Source of the DNA: a virus | Virus record (IMG/VR): IMGVR_UViG_3300047497_000022 | Span: 1 to 20,204 of that record | Reading direction: 5' to 3' (one strand) | DNA: 20,204 nt | Shown here: one piece after another, positions 12,882-18,975 of the stretch | Layout of the letters: every line of letters begins with the position of its first letter | How positions within the stretch are numbered: position 1 is the stretch's first letter | Translations under genes and position numbers: made by a program | The notes under the pieces: generated by a model | Told to the model about the DNA's origin: nothing | Databases searched by the model: none | The model's input: the letters and a program-made list of their open reading frames with translations, nothing else

Positions 12882-13303
12882 GCGACCTCGACTTCGGGTG
12901 CGTCATGCCACTCGATCGAGATCGAGAGTCCGTCGGCTTCGGTGTAGCTCGCGTGGCACGTATGCGGAGCCTGAAACTTCCGCTCGACGTCGTCGATCTC
13001 GAGTCCCGATTGAACGAGCGTTACGCCGGCGAGCACTTCGATCGCTTGCGACGCCGCTTCCTCGTCAAAGTCGCGCCCGTCGGCTTTCGCCGCGAGCGAT
13101 TCGAGGACGATCGCCGTCAGGTCTTCGATCGACGACTCCGGCGGCTTCGCCTCGACGACGTAGGCGTCCCATTCGGCATCTAGCGCCGCGGCGCACGCGT
13201 ACTCCGCCTCGGAGCGATCGGTGTACGTCTCGCCGTCCCAATCGAACGTCTTCCCGTCGGCTTCGTCGATCAAGACCATGTAAACGGTCTTCCGGGTCTT
13301 CAC
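12878..13303 (-). CDS. hypothetical acidic protein, 141 residues
   Basis: Starts at GTG 13303 (GTGA overlap; KTRKTVYMVLIDEADGKTFD). The N-terminal part looks like an alpha/beta unit (TVYMVLIDEA, AEWDAYVVEAKP). The middle is helical (IEDLTAIVLESLAAKADGRD) and the end beta-like (GLSISIEWHDAPEVEVA). Strongly acidic overall. I recognise no family. An acidic small protein could be a DNA mimic or regulator, but there is no specific support. Confidence 0.72.
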   Translation of the reverse strand: MKTRKTVYMVLIDEADGKTFDWDGETYTDRSEAEYACAAALDAEWDAYVVEAKPPESSIEDLTAIVLESLAAKADGRDFDEEAASQAIEVLAGVTLVQSGLEIDDVERKFQAPHTCHASYTEADGLSISIEWHDAPEVEVA

Positions 13304-13755
13304 ATTGCCTCCGCTGCTCGAGCTATGGCCGCGTCGCGATCGACCGGCGTTTGAATGAATGGCATTCCCGACGACTCCCGTTTCGGGAGCGGACGGAACG
13401 GAGCGACCTTCTCGGGGCGGCTCCTCTTTTGAGTTGCGACGCGCTCGGCGTGCGACTTCCGAGCGAGGCTCGCCGGCATCGGTAGAGCCGCCGGCGGTAG
13501 CCCGTTTTCGTCCGTGCCGACGATCGGCGCACGTTGCCGCGGCGGCTTGCGGTCCACCTTGGCGGCGCGGGACGTCGACGTCAGATAGGCGGCGTCATGC
13601 GCTTCGACGAGCCGACGTCGTTCGGTCGGCCATCGGTATTCCGGCACGGGACGAAGCATCTCGACCTCGAGCCTCGAGACGATCTCGAAGCGCTCGCGCC
13701 GCCAGTCGGTAGCGGGTTCGGGAAGTGTCGGCGGTCGTTCCTCGGCCACCGTCAC
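13300..13755 (-). CDS. hypothetical basic, Pro/Arg-rich protein
   Basis: A 151-residue protein from GTG 13755 (GTGA overlap). Residues 10-60 are probably helical (WRRERFEIVSRLEVEMLRPV, RRRLVEAHDAAYLTST). The rest is basic and Pro-rich (RKPPRQRAPIVGTDENGLPP) and probably disordered, ending with a helix, DRDAAIARAAEAM. No known motif. Coupled on both sides to other small proteins of unknown function. Confidence 0.68.
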   Translation of the reverse strand: MTVAEERPPTLPEPATDWRRERFEIVSRLEVEMLRPVPEYRWPTERRRLVEAHDAAYLTSTSRAAKVDRKPPRQRAPIVGTDENGLPPAALPMPASLARKSHAERVATQKRSRPEKVAPFRPLPKRESSGMPFIQTPVDRDAAIARAAEAM

Positions 13756-14015
13756 GCCGCGTCCCGGTCCGGCTTCGCCGCTCGGATATGGCTCTTCGAC
13801 TCATCGATCTTCCGATCGAGTTCGGCGCATCTCTCGGCCCGTACTGAGTCCGAGAAGCGCGTCCCGCATGAAGCGCACAGGAAGACGTCGAGGCTTGATG
13901 TCGCGAGTCCTTCGACCCGGCGACGAGAGTCGACCTCGTCGAGCACGGCGACGACGTCGACGTCGGCTTCGTACTTACGCCGGAGGTAGTCGAGGGTTTC
14001 ACGGGACCGGATCAA
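13752..14015 (-). CDS. hypothetical small protein with CASC motif
   Basis: An 87-residue protein. The only start fitting the operon pattern is TTG 14015, overlapping the previous stop as TTGA; there is no in-frame ATG or GTG near it. Begins IRSRETLDYLRRKYEADVDV. A helical hairpin leads to FLCASCGTRFSDSVRAERCA, with three cysteines that may bind metal, then a charged helix. Not recognised. The TTG start is the only one among the coupled junctions and may mean low translation. Confidence 0.68.
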   Translation of the reverse strand: MIRSRETLDYLRRKYEADVDVVAVLDEVDSRRRVEGLATSSLDVFLCASCGTRFSDSVRAERCAELDRKIDESKSHIRAAKPDRDAA

Positions 14016-14320
14016 GACACGGCCTGATTTCTCGGGTCCTGCTCGATCTCCGCTAGAAGTCCTTCGGCCCACGCCGTAGCGACCGCCGCGACCTGTACGA
14101 CCTCGTCGAGTAGATGGTGAATCGGGTCCCGATCGTTGAGCGCCATCGCTACTTCTCCGACCTCTTCGACGAGGACGCGGAGTCGCCGGTCCTGATTCCC
14201 GTGAGGCTCCTCGACCCGACCCGGATCGGTGCCCCACTTTCGAAATTGAGAGTCCCGCTCGGCCCGGACAAGCTCGACGGCCTTCGAGTGATACGGGAAG
14301 TTCTCGTCGCCGGCACTCAC
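14012..14320 (-). CDS. MazG-like nucleotide pyrophosphohydrolase
   Basis: A 102-residue all-alpha protein from GTG 14320 (GTGA overlap). The pattern AVELVRAERDSQFRKWG, then RLRVLVEEVGEVAMALND, then HLLDEVVQVAAVATAWAEGL matches the phage MazG-like NTP pyrophosphatase group. E52, E53 and E56 form the EExxE metal site, and D72/E73 with Q76 replace the classical ExxD of the next helix, a variant usual in the 'ELVQVAAVA' branch. It would hydrolyse (d)NTPs to monophosphate and pyrophosphate. Its direct coupling to the HAD/diphosphohydrolase fusion makes a joint nucleotide-pool role likely. Substrate cannot be told from sequence. Confidence 0.85.
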   Translation of the reverse strand: MSAGDENFPYHSKAVELVRAERDSQFRKWGTDPGRVEEPHGNQDRRLRVLVEEVGEVAMALNDRDPIHHLLDEVVQVAAVATAWAEGLLAEIEQDPRNQAVS

Positions 14321-15306
14321 GCCGCGACCTCGTCCTCGACCTTGCCGCGGTCGTCGAGTTCCGGGTGAGCCACCATGAAGCGGAGCACGGCGAGGGCGTG
14401 AAAGGCCACCGCTGCCATGTGTGGCGACTGCGTCTCCGGATCGATGTCCTCGCCTGACATGAACGCCGCGAAGTGACGGCCGAGAGCGCCGAGGCTGAGT
14501 GACCACGAGTAGCCCCGCTCCCAATTCCGGTCCTCGTACTTCCGCGCTCCGATTCCGAAGTGCTCCGCGACCATTGTCAACGCGTCCCACGGGAGAAGGT
14601 CGAAGCGGGCGAGCTTTTGTCCCTTCTCGCCGCCCGTCGTTTCGTTGACGACTCGGACCTCTTCGCCTCGAGGGAAGACGAGGAACGGTTCTCTCCGGAG
14701 CGGCGCTTCGGCTTCCGAAGTCGGATCGAAGGCCGGATCGCCGGGCCGCTCCGGGTGCGCTAGTAACTCGACCGCTCGCTCAAATTCCCCCCAATCGGCG
14801 ACCTTCCATTTGTGGCCCCACTGGTCGCCGCGGTTGCACTCGAGGAGAAACGCGGCCACTCCGGCGGCGCGAAGCTCGTCGACATTCTTCGGACGGTCAT
14901 CGATGAAGGCGTCGAGCTTTACGACGGTCTTGTCCTCGGCAAACGTCAGGGTGTCGAAAGGCACCTTGTGACGGCGGAGCCATGAGCACGTCTTCTCGAA
15001 GGCTCGCGGAGCGAGTCCCCGAGCCGTGACGATATGCAACGTGTGGCCGGCATCTTTGAGCCGCGTCATTGTCTCGACCGCTCCGGACATCGGCACGCCG
15101 AAGGAGAAGACGCCTCCGGACTCGACGCCGTCACGGGCGAAGTCGAGGTATTCGTCGAGCGTCATTCCCCAATCGACGGCGTAAAACTCCCAGCACGTCG
15201 GGTCGGGCATTGACTCTCGGGAGCGCCCCGTCGTGATGTGGACGTGCTCCCGTAGTGCTCCCGTGAAGTCGTAGACGACTCCGTCGAGGTCGATTCCGAT
15301 TCTCAC
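14317..15306 (-). CDS. fusion: HAD 5'(3')-deoxyribonucleotidase plus dATP/dGTP diphosphohydrolase domain
   Basis: A 329-residue protein from GTG 15306 (GTGA overlap). Residues 1-185 are a HAD phosphatase of the NT5C/deoxyribonucleotidase type: motif I IGIDLDGVVYDF (D6, D8), motif II IVTARG (T94), and motif IV DAFIDDRPKNV (D136, D137). After a Pro/Glu linker, residues 214-315 are the DUF5664/dGTP_diPhyd_N domain found in phage dATP/dGTP diphosphohydrolases: GGEKGQKLARFDLLPWDALT, HFGIGARKYEDRNWERGYSW, LGALGRHFAAFMSGEDIDPE, and HMAAVAFHALAVLRFM. The two activities would act in sequence: dNTP to dNMP plus PPi, then dNMP to nucleoside. No frameshift lies between them. Confidence 0.88.
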   Translation of the reverse strand: MRIGIDLDGVVYDFTGALREHVHITTGRSRESMPDPTCWEFYAVDWGMTLDEYLDFARDGVESGGVFSFGVPMSGAVETMTRLKDAGHTLHIVTARGLAPRAFEKTCSWLRRHKVPFDTLTFAEDKTVVKLDAFIDDRPKNVDELRAAGVAAFLLECNRGDQWGHKWKVADWGEFERAVELLAHPERPGDPAFDPTSEAEAPLRREPFLVFPRGEEVRVVNETTGGEKGQKLARFDLLPWDALTMVAEHFGIGARKYEDRNWERGYSWSLSLGALGRHFAAFMSGEDIDPETQSPHMAAVAFHALAVLRFMVAHPELDDRGKVEDEVAA

Positions 15307-15500
15307 TTTCCTTCTTTCGTTTGAGTCCAGTCGAGGCGGTAGTCGCCTCGGGTTCCGATGACTTCCGAGCCGCCTTCTTCGAGGACGGCCGTCCAAACTG
15401 CGCCGCATGTCCGGCACCGCCGGCGCTGCGGGTCTTGCGTCTCGTCGAGGGTCACGCGCTGCCCGTGACACGGGATGCGCGGCTTTCCGGTGACGGTCAC
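15303..15500 (-). CDS. small zinc-ribbon-like protein
   Basis: A 65-residue protein from GTG 15500 (GTGA overlap). The sequence IPCHGQRVTLDETQDPQRRR followed by CRTCGAVWTAVLEE has a Cys-His pair and a CxxC about 17 residues apart, fitting a small treble-clef or ribbon metal site. The C-terminus, YRLDWTQTKEGK, is polar. Many actinophages carry small 'C..G......C..CG..W' proteins in their early operons with no known role. Confidence 0.72.
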   Translation of the reverse strand: MTVTGKPRIPCHGQRVTLDETQDPQRRRCRTCGAVWTAVLEEGGSEVIGTRGDYRLDWTQTKEGK

Positions 15501-15793
15501 TTCCCGGCGTCTCGCTTCGCCACGCGTGCCCGCCGTTGCGCCTCGAGCGCCCGAAGCGTCGGGACCTTCACGCGTTCCGGCTTCACGGCTTTGATCGCGT
15601 GTCGCCCGGTCGTCCCGCCGACGAGGTCGACCCAAAGAATCGAGTCGTCGTCGCCGATCGCGACGGCGAGGAATTGGTAGGTCCCCCGCTCGCCCCGGAG
15701 AGTGACTTCGTCGCCGTGCCGGAGATCGCCCCACTCCTCGAGACGAGGTCGCGGGACGATCGTCGGCTTGTACGGCCCGGTCCGGCGGATCAC
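15497..15793 (-). CDS. hypothetical small beta-rich protein
   Basis: A 98-residue protein from GTG 15793 (GTGA overlap). After a basic Pro-rich start (IRRTGPYKPTIVPRPRLEEW) comes a small beta-barrel-like core: GDEVTLRGERGTYQFLAVAI, DDDSILWVDLVGGTTGRHAI, KAVKPERVKV. The end is a basic helix (LRALEAQRRARVAKRDAGK). The core resembles SH3/KOW-like folds ('G..V...g..g.f.....'), suggesting nucleic-acid binding, but I cannot name a family. Confidence 0.7.
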   Translation of the reverse strand: MIRRTGPYKPTIVPRPRLEEWGDLRHGDEVTLRGERGTYQFLAVAIGDDDSILWVDLVGGTTGRHAIKAVKPERVKVPTLRALEAQRRARVAKRDAGK

Positions 15794-16083
15794 TTCGGCG
15801 ACCGGAGGACGAAGAGCGTCGACGCGTTCTGTCGAGCGTGAACGATGCGACGCCCCGTCGGTTGCGCCCGGACGTGGCCGACGTGAGTCCACCAATCGAC
15901 GACCTCGAAGCCGATGCGCTCGGCGTAGTCGAGAGTCCGCTTCGCTCCCGTCCAAAGGTGCCCGCTACTCACGTAGTTTTGGCATTTGACGAGGACGATC
16001 CCTCTCGGCTTCAGCACACGACGAAGCTCGAGGAGTCCGCCGTCGACGAGGAACGGACTCCCATCGTCGAGGACGAGAATCAC
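15790..16083 (-). pseudogene. C-terminal half of a SAM-dependent DNA methyltransferase
   Basis: A 97-residue frame from GTG 16083 (GTGA overlap with the nuclease gene). LLELRRVLKPRGIVLVKCQN followed by YVSSGHLWTGAKRTLDYAER, VVDWWTHVGHVRAQPTGRR and VHARQNASTLFVLRSPK corresponds to the C-terminal half of actinophage/actinobacterial DNA methyltransferases ('VLRPGG.lLVKC.d.vssGr', 'GRRQ.HARrN.STL.VF'). The SAM-binding motif and the DPPY catalytic motif, which should lie just before, are absent because the upstream DNA encodes an intact nuclease. It is unlikely to methylate alone. It may be a decayed gene or a subunit that pairs with a missing half. The frame is intact and coupled, so it is probably still translated. 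Confidence 0.75.
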
Positions 16084-16448
16084 GCGACTTCGACTCCGGT
16101 CACGACGAGCGCCCGGCGGACGAGCTCGATTGCCCGGCCGTCTTTGACCATCCGCCCGGTTACCCGGATCACGCGCCATCCACGGATCGCCGCTTCGGCG
16201 TACTTCTCGCAATCGGCCTCGAAGCCGGCGGGTCGGTTGTGCCGCCCGTAGATTCCGGTCCCGCCCTCGACCTCGACGGCGACGAATCGCTCCGGCCATG
16301 CGAAGTCGAAGCGCCACCGTCGAGGCCGAGCGAAGACGTACTCCCGTGCCGGGTGAAGGACGCAAGCGGGACGGAGGTCGATCGCCATGAGTTGCTGAGC
16401 GAAAAGCTCCTCGAGCGCCGAAATAGACCTCTTTTTCGGCTCGGTCAT
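16080..16448 (-). CDS. small PD-(D/E)XK-type endonuclease (VSR/resolvase-like)
   Basis: A 122-residue protein; ATG 16448 overlaps the previous stop (ATGA), with an in-frame ATG 15 nt earlier as alternative. Residues 43-65 read PRRWRFDFAWPERFVAVEVEGG, where D48, E59 and E61 fit the D...ExE/K catalytic arrangement of small single-domain nucleases. Then comes FEADCEKYAEAAIRGWRVIR with the helix and strand typical of VSR/DUF559/resolvase-like phage endonucleases, and K82 is the candidate lysine. It could nick or resolve DNA during replication or recombination. Its gene is fused by overlap to the methyltransferase fragment. Confidence 0.78.
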   Translation of the reverse strand: MTEPKKRSISALEELFAQQLMAIDLRPACVLHPAREYVFARPRRWRFDFAWPERFVAVEVEGGTGIYGRHNRPAGFEADCEKYAEAAIRGWRVIRVTGRMVKDGRAIELVRRALVVTGVEVA

Positions 16449-16774
16449 CGGCTTCGCCGCCATTCGGGTTTGAACGACCCGTGAGAAGTCGCCGCGCGGC
16501 GGAGCTTCCCGGTCATCTCGATTTGTCCGGTCCGGTTCGCTTCTCGGATGACTGACCCGAGCGCTCGATGATCGGTCGTCGAGTACCCGAGTCCGTCGAC
16601 CGCTATCCGAATGTCCTCGGCGATGAAGTCGAAGCCGTCCGACATATGACGGATGACGCCGCGAGCGGCTTCGATCCATTGGTCGTCCGCGTGCGATGCG
16701 ACGACCTCGACCGGGTCGACGTAGCTCGTCATCTCGTCGATGCCGTCGTCGATCGTCATTTGGGAGGTCGTCAC
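16445..16774 (-). CDS. winged-helix-like DNA-binding protein
   Basis: A 109-residue protein from GTG 16774 (GTGA overlap). Residues 28-107 follow a pattern I know from many actinophage early genes: HADDQWIEAARGVIRHMSDG, FDFIAEDIRIAVDGLGYSTT, DHRALGSVIREANRTGQIEM, then SHGSFKPEWRR. That is 'aW...A...v..la.....f..ddvr..vg.p..p.a.G.....A.r.G.I...g...s....HG...r.W', a small helix-turn-helix/wing unit. Likely binds DNA or acts with the replication proteins. The specific role is unknown. Confidence 0.75.
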   Translation of the reverse strand: MTTSQMTIDDGIDEMTSYVDPVEVVASHADDQWIEAARGVIRHMSDGFDFIAEDIRIAVDGLGYSTTDHRALGSVIREANRTGQIEMTGKLRRAATSHGSFKPEWRRSR

Positions 16775-17004
16775 GCGGCGACTTCCTCTTCGATCTCCGG
16801 TCCGACCATCTCGCGCCACGACGCGAGCGCCCGGTCGAGGGTTGCGGCCGAGATCGCGCCGAAGGCTCCGCCCTCGGTTTCGATCCGAATCCACTCCCCG
16901 CCGTAGACCACGCGGCCAGTCACGCCGGCGTGCTCGACGACGTCGGGCCGGTCCGGGTAGTGCTTCGGAGTCGGTGTGATCCGCGATGCGTCGTTCGATT
17001 TCAT
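16771..17004 (-). CDS. hypothetical small protein, 77 residues
   Basis: Starts at ATG 17004 (ATGA overlap). MKSNDASRITPTPKHYPDRP is followed by a beta-rich centre (GVTGRVVYGGEWIRIETEGG) and an acidic helix (LDRALASWREMVGPEIEEEV). The ending 'EVAA' resembles those of the exonuclease and diphosphohydrolase genes (EVAA/EDEVAA), but that alone is not meaningful. No family recognised. Confidence 0.7.
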   Translation of the reverse strand: MKSNDASRITPTPKHYPDRPDVVEHAGVTGRVVYGGEWIRIETEGGAFGAISAATLDRALASWREMVGPEIEEEVAA

Positions 17005-17267
17005 CGGCCGGTCCGAATCGAGCGGAGGACGCCTTCGAAAGCGGACGTGTCGGCCTTGATGAAAACCGTCGGGCGCGGGTCCCGCTTATAGGTCCGCACC
17101 CACGCCCGCCACCGCCGGCGACGGACGAGCCGTCCCCATAGGCCGCGAACGAAGTCGATCGCCCACCAATCGAGGAGCATGAGGACGAGAAGGACGTAGA
17201 TCACGAAGGCGACCGTCTTTCCGCCTTCGGTCATCCCTCCGAAGAGAAGGTCGAGGAGCGCCCGCAC
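17001..17267 (-). CDS. small single-pass membrane protein
   Basis: An 88-residue protein from GTG 17267, sharing one base with the TAG of the Gp3-like gene (TAGTG). An ATG at 17234 exists, but its GGAGGG lies directly against the codon, too close to work well. The N-terminal VRALLDLLFGGMTEGGKTV leads to one hydrophobic helix (VAFVIYVLLVLMLLDWWAID), then a very basic stretch (LVRRRRWRAWVRTYKRD) that would be cytoplasmic. Ends with a polar tail. Function unknown; a membrane anchor or superinfection factor is possible. Confidence 0.68.
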   Translation of the reverse strand: MRALLDLLFGGMTEGGKTVAFVIYVLLVLMLLDWWAIDFVRGLWGRLVRRRRWRAWVRTYKRDPRPTVFIKADTSAFEGVLRSIRTGR

Positions 17268-18517
17268 TAGAAAGGCTCCTCGTCGTAGCCGTAGTCGGCC
17301 GGAGGATCGTTCGGCTGCGGCGCATCGTCTCGAGGCGGAGGAGCGCTGCTCGACGATCGCGGAGCGCGGTCGTCGTGATCGAACGGCTTCCCTTCGGCAA
17401 GGTTCACCAGTCCCGACACTTCCTTTTGAGAGAGGTCGTCGAAGGACTGAAGCACTCGCTCGCCGAAGCCCGCTCCGGCGAGTTCGGCGGACGCCCAAAG
17501 GAGTCGACCGGCGCGCTCGCTCGGAATGCCCGGCTTCCCTCGCATGATGGCGAAGAGGCGACGGATCGACGCTTGACTCGCGCCGCCTGTCGTCCGCTCC
17601 GGACGGTCGCCCGTTGCCGGGGCCGGAGTCGCCGGCCGCGATGACTGAGCTTCGGCCGCGGTCCGCGGGCGCGCTCGGGTCGCGGGAATCGGCTCCGCCG
17701 CATTCGACCGCGGGACGCGTGGCGGCGGAGTGTCGGCCGCTGCGATCTGCTCGGCGAGCGACGGAGGAGCCTCGGTCCTGATCGGCGTCGGGCCGCTCGG
17801 GAGTGCCGCCGTCGGGGCCGGGGCGGTGATCGCCGCCGGTGCCGACTGAGCGAGAGCGGAAAGGTCGAGGTCGAGGACGGGGACGGCGAATTCCTTCGTC
17901 GGTTCGTCCGGTCGCCTCACTTCCCGTTGCTCGAGGCGGAGCACTCCCGTAAGGAGAGCGCGTCCGGTCGCCTGAGCGAGTAGCCCGCCCATCTCGACGG
18001 CCCCGGCGATTTCGACGGCCCCGTAGTAACTGCCGGTGTCGAGCCGCCAGAGGCCCGACGACGGGTACGCCGGGAGCATGACGGATAGCCGCGTCTGAGC
18101 CTTGCACCGCGGGTGATCCCGATCGACCGGGACGTCGTCGTCGTCAAGCTGGCGACAAACGCACGGACCTTCCGAGATCGTGTCCGTCTTGCCGTCGCAC
18201 CGCCGAAGGCATCCGCCGCCGGACCAAAGCTCGAGCCACTGTGAGAGCGCCATGTGCTCGGGCGGGACCTGTACGTCGATCTCCGCCGCTTCGGTGAAGA
18301 CTTCGTACTGACGCTGCCCGGTCGGCGCGCCTTCCCAAACTTGAGGGATGCCGCCGTAGATGCCCGCTATCGCATCGATCGCTCGGACGTTGCGGGACGT
18401 GAATCGGAAGGCGTCGAGCTTGCTCGGTCGACTCCGTCCGTTACTCGACGGGACCTGAGTCCCGATTCTGATTCGGCCGGCTTCGGCCAACTTCCGTTGT
18501 AGGTCAATGATTGCCAT
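17267..18517 (-). CDS. Gp3-like (recombination directionality factor family) DNA-metabolism protein
   Basis: A 416-residue protein from ATG 18517 (GGAG 6 nt upstream). MAIIDLQRKLAEAGRIRIGT, KLDAFRFTSRNVRAIDAIAG, IYGGIPQVWEGAP, MALSQWLELWSGGGCLRRCD, GPCVCRQLDD, LSVMLPAYPSSGLWRLDTGS and RLEQREVRRP match the actinobacterial/actinophage family often labelled recombination directionality factor or 'hydrolase or metal-binding' (Gp3-like). The cysteines near residues 103-138 are probably a metal site. Residues about 210-320 are a Pro/Ala linker, followed by a helical domain (QASIRRLFAIMRGKPGIPSE) like the C-termini of phage recombination proteins. No integrase is in the window, so the RDF role is doubtful. 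With the exonuclease it may belong to replication or recombination. Confidence 0.72.
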   Translation of the reverse strand: MAIIDLQRKLAEAGRIRIGTQVPSSNGRSRPSKLDAFRFTSRNVRAIDAIAGIYGGIPQVWEGAPTGQRQYEVFTEAAEIDVQVPPEHMALSQWLELWSGGGCLRRCDGKTDTISEGPCVCRQLDDDDVPVDRDHPRCKAQTRLSVMLPAYPSSGLWRLDTGSYYGAVEIAGAVEMGGLLAQATGRALLTGVLRLEQREVRRPDEPTKEFAVPVLDLDLSALAQSAPAAITAPAPTAALPSGPTPIRTEAPPSLAEQIAAADTPPPRVPRSNAAEPIPATRARPRTAAEAQSSRPATPAPATGDRPERTTGGASQASIRRLFAIMRGKPGIPSERAGRLLWASAELAGAGFGERVLQSFDDLSQKEVSGLVNLAEGKPFDHDDRAPRSSSSAPPPRDDAPQPNDPPADYGYDEEPF

Positions 18518-18644
18518 GAGTGCTCCGATCGGACCGACTGTCCGGGTCGAGGGAATCGGCGGCGACGTGCCGGCCGAGAGTGAGTGAGGCGAGGATGAGG
18601 CCGACGTAGGCGACCGTCCCGATGACGAGGAGAACGGCCGTCAC
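18504..18644 (-). CDS. 46-residue single-pass membrane peptide
   Basis: GTG 18644 overlaps the stop of the preceding 42-codon gene (GTGA). The frame reads VTAVLLVIGTVAYVGLILAS then LTLGRHVAADSLDPDSRSDR and ends HGNH, overlapping the Gp3-like gene by 14 nt. It has one N-terminal hydrophobic helix and a polar tail. The first 10 bases (GTGACGGCCG) are the same as those of the upstream gene. Function unknown. Confidence 0.6.
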   Translation of the reverse strand: MTAVLLVIGTVAYVGLILASLTLGRHVAADSLDPDSRSDRSTHGNH

Positions 18645-18769
18645 GGAATGTCGAACCACGCCGAAGACGGGTGACGACGACGGGCGGCGGAGCGACGGAC
18701 TTCCCGCCTCTTTCGCCGAGCGTCGATAAGCGAGAGCGTCCGGACGATCGCCAGTAGCGCGGCCGTCAC
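18641..18769 (-). CDS. 42-residue basic peptide with hydrophobic N-terminus
   Basis: GTG 18769 overlaps the stop of the membrane protein gene (GTGA). VTAALLAIVRTLSLIDARRK is followed by a very Arg-rich stretch (REVRRSAARRRHPSSAWFD). The N-terminal hydrophobic part is short for a membrane span, so it could be a peripheral amphipathic helix. A longer frame upstream would read into the previous gene. Start chosen by junction and frame. No family recognised. Confidence 0.5.
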   Translation of the reverse strand: MTAALLAIVRTLSLIDARRKRREVRRSAARRRHPSSAWFDIP

Positions 18770-18975
18770 TTCGCCCGGCTTTGCCACGATGAGCGGAAGC
18801 CTCGAGCGAAGGCGGCGATCGCCATCGCGCCGACGTACCCGCACACGTCGAAGACCGGATGAATGACGCCGAGTCGGATCGCCGGTCCCTCCGGAACGAC
18901 GAGAGGAGCGAGCATGAAGACGAGGACGATCGCGACGAGTTCGCCGCGACGGTTCCGTCGTGTCGGCGTCGTCAT
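18766..18975 (-). CDS. 69-residue two-helix membrane protein
   Basis: ATG 18975 overlaps the exonuclease stop (ATGA). Positively charged start MTTPTRRNRRG, then ELVAIVLVFMLAPLVVPEG, a loop PAIRLGVIHP, a second segment VFDVCGYVGAMAIAAFARG, and a basic end SSWQSRAK. Positive charges at both ends suggest both termini are in the cytoplasm. No specific family. The first of a run of three small hydrophobic products between exonuclease and Gp3-like protein. Confidence 0.68.
   Translation of the reverse strand: MTTPTRRNRRGELVAIVLVFMLAPLVVPEGPAIRLGVIHPVFDVCGYVGAMAIAAFARGFRSSWQSRAK

Noticed and set aside
14012-15306. Claim that this phage has a 2-aminoadenine (Z) genome
   Set aside because: Only a MazZ-type domain is present. 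No PurZ, DatZ or suitable polymerase is in the window, and the domain is widespread in phages with normal DNA.
17001-18107. A 368-codon minus-strand frame overlapping the Gp3-like gene
   Set aside because: Only its last 88 codons lie outside the Gp3-like gene; the rest is an Arg/Ser/Gly-rich off-frame translation. I kept only the part from GTG 17267.
17267-18517. Firm call of recombination directionality factor with an integration system
   Set aside because: No integrase or attachment site is visible here and the family label is applied broadly, so I only give family membership.
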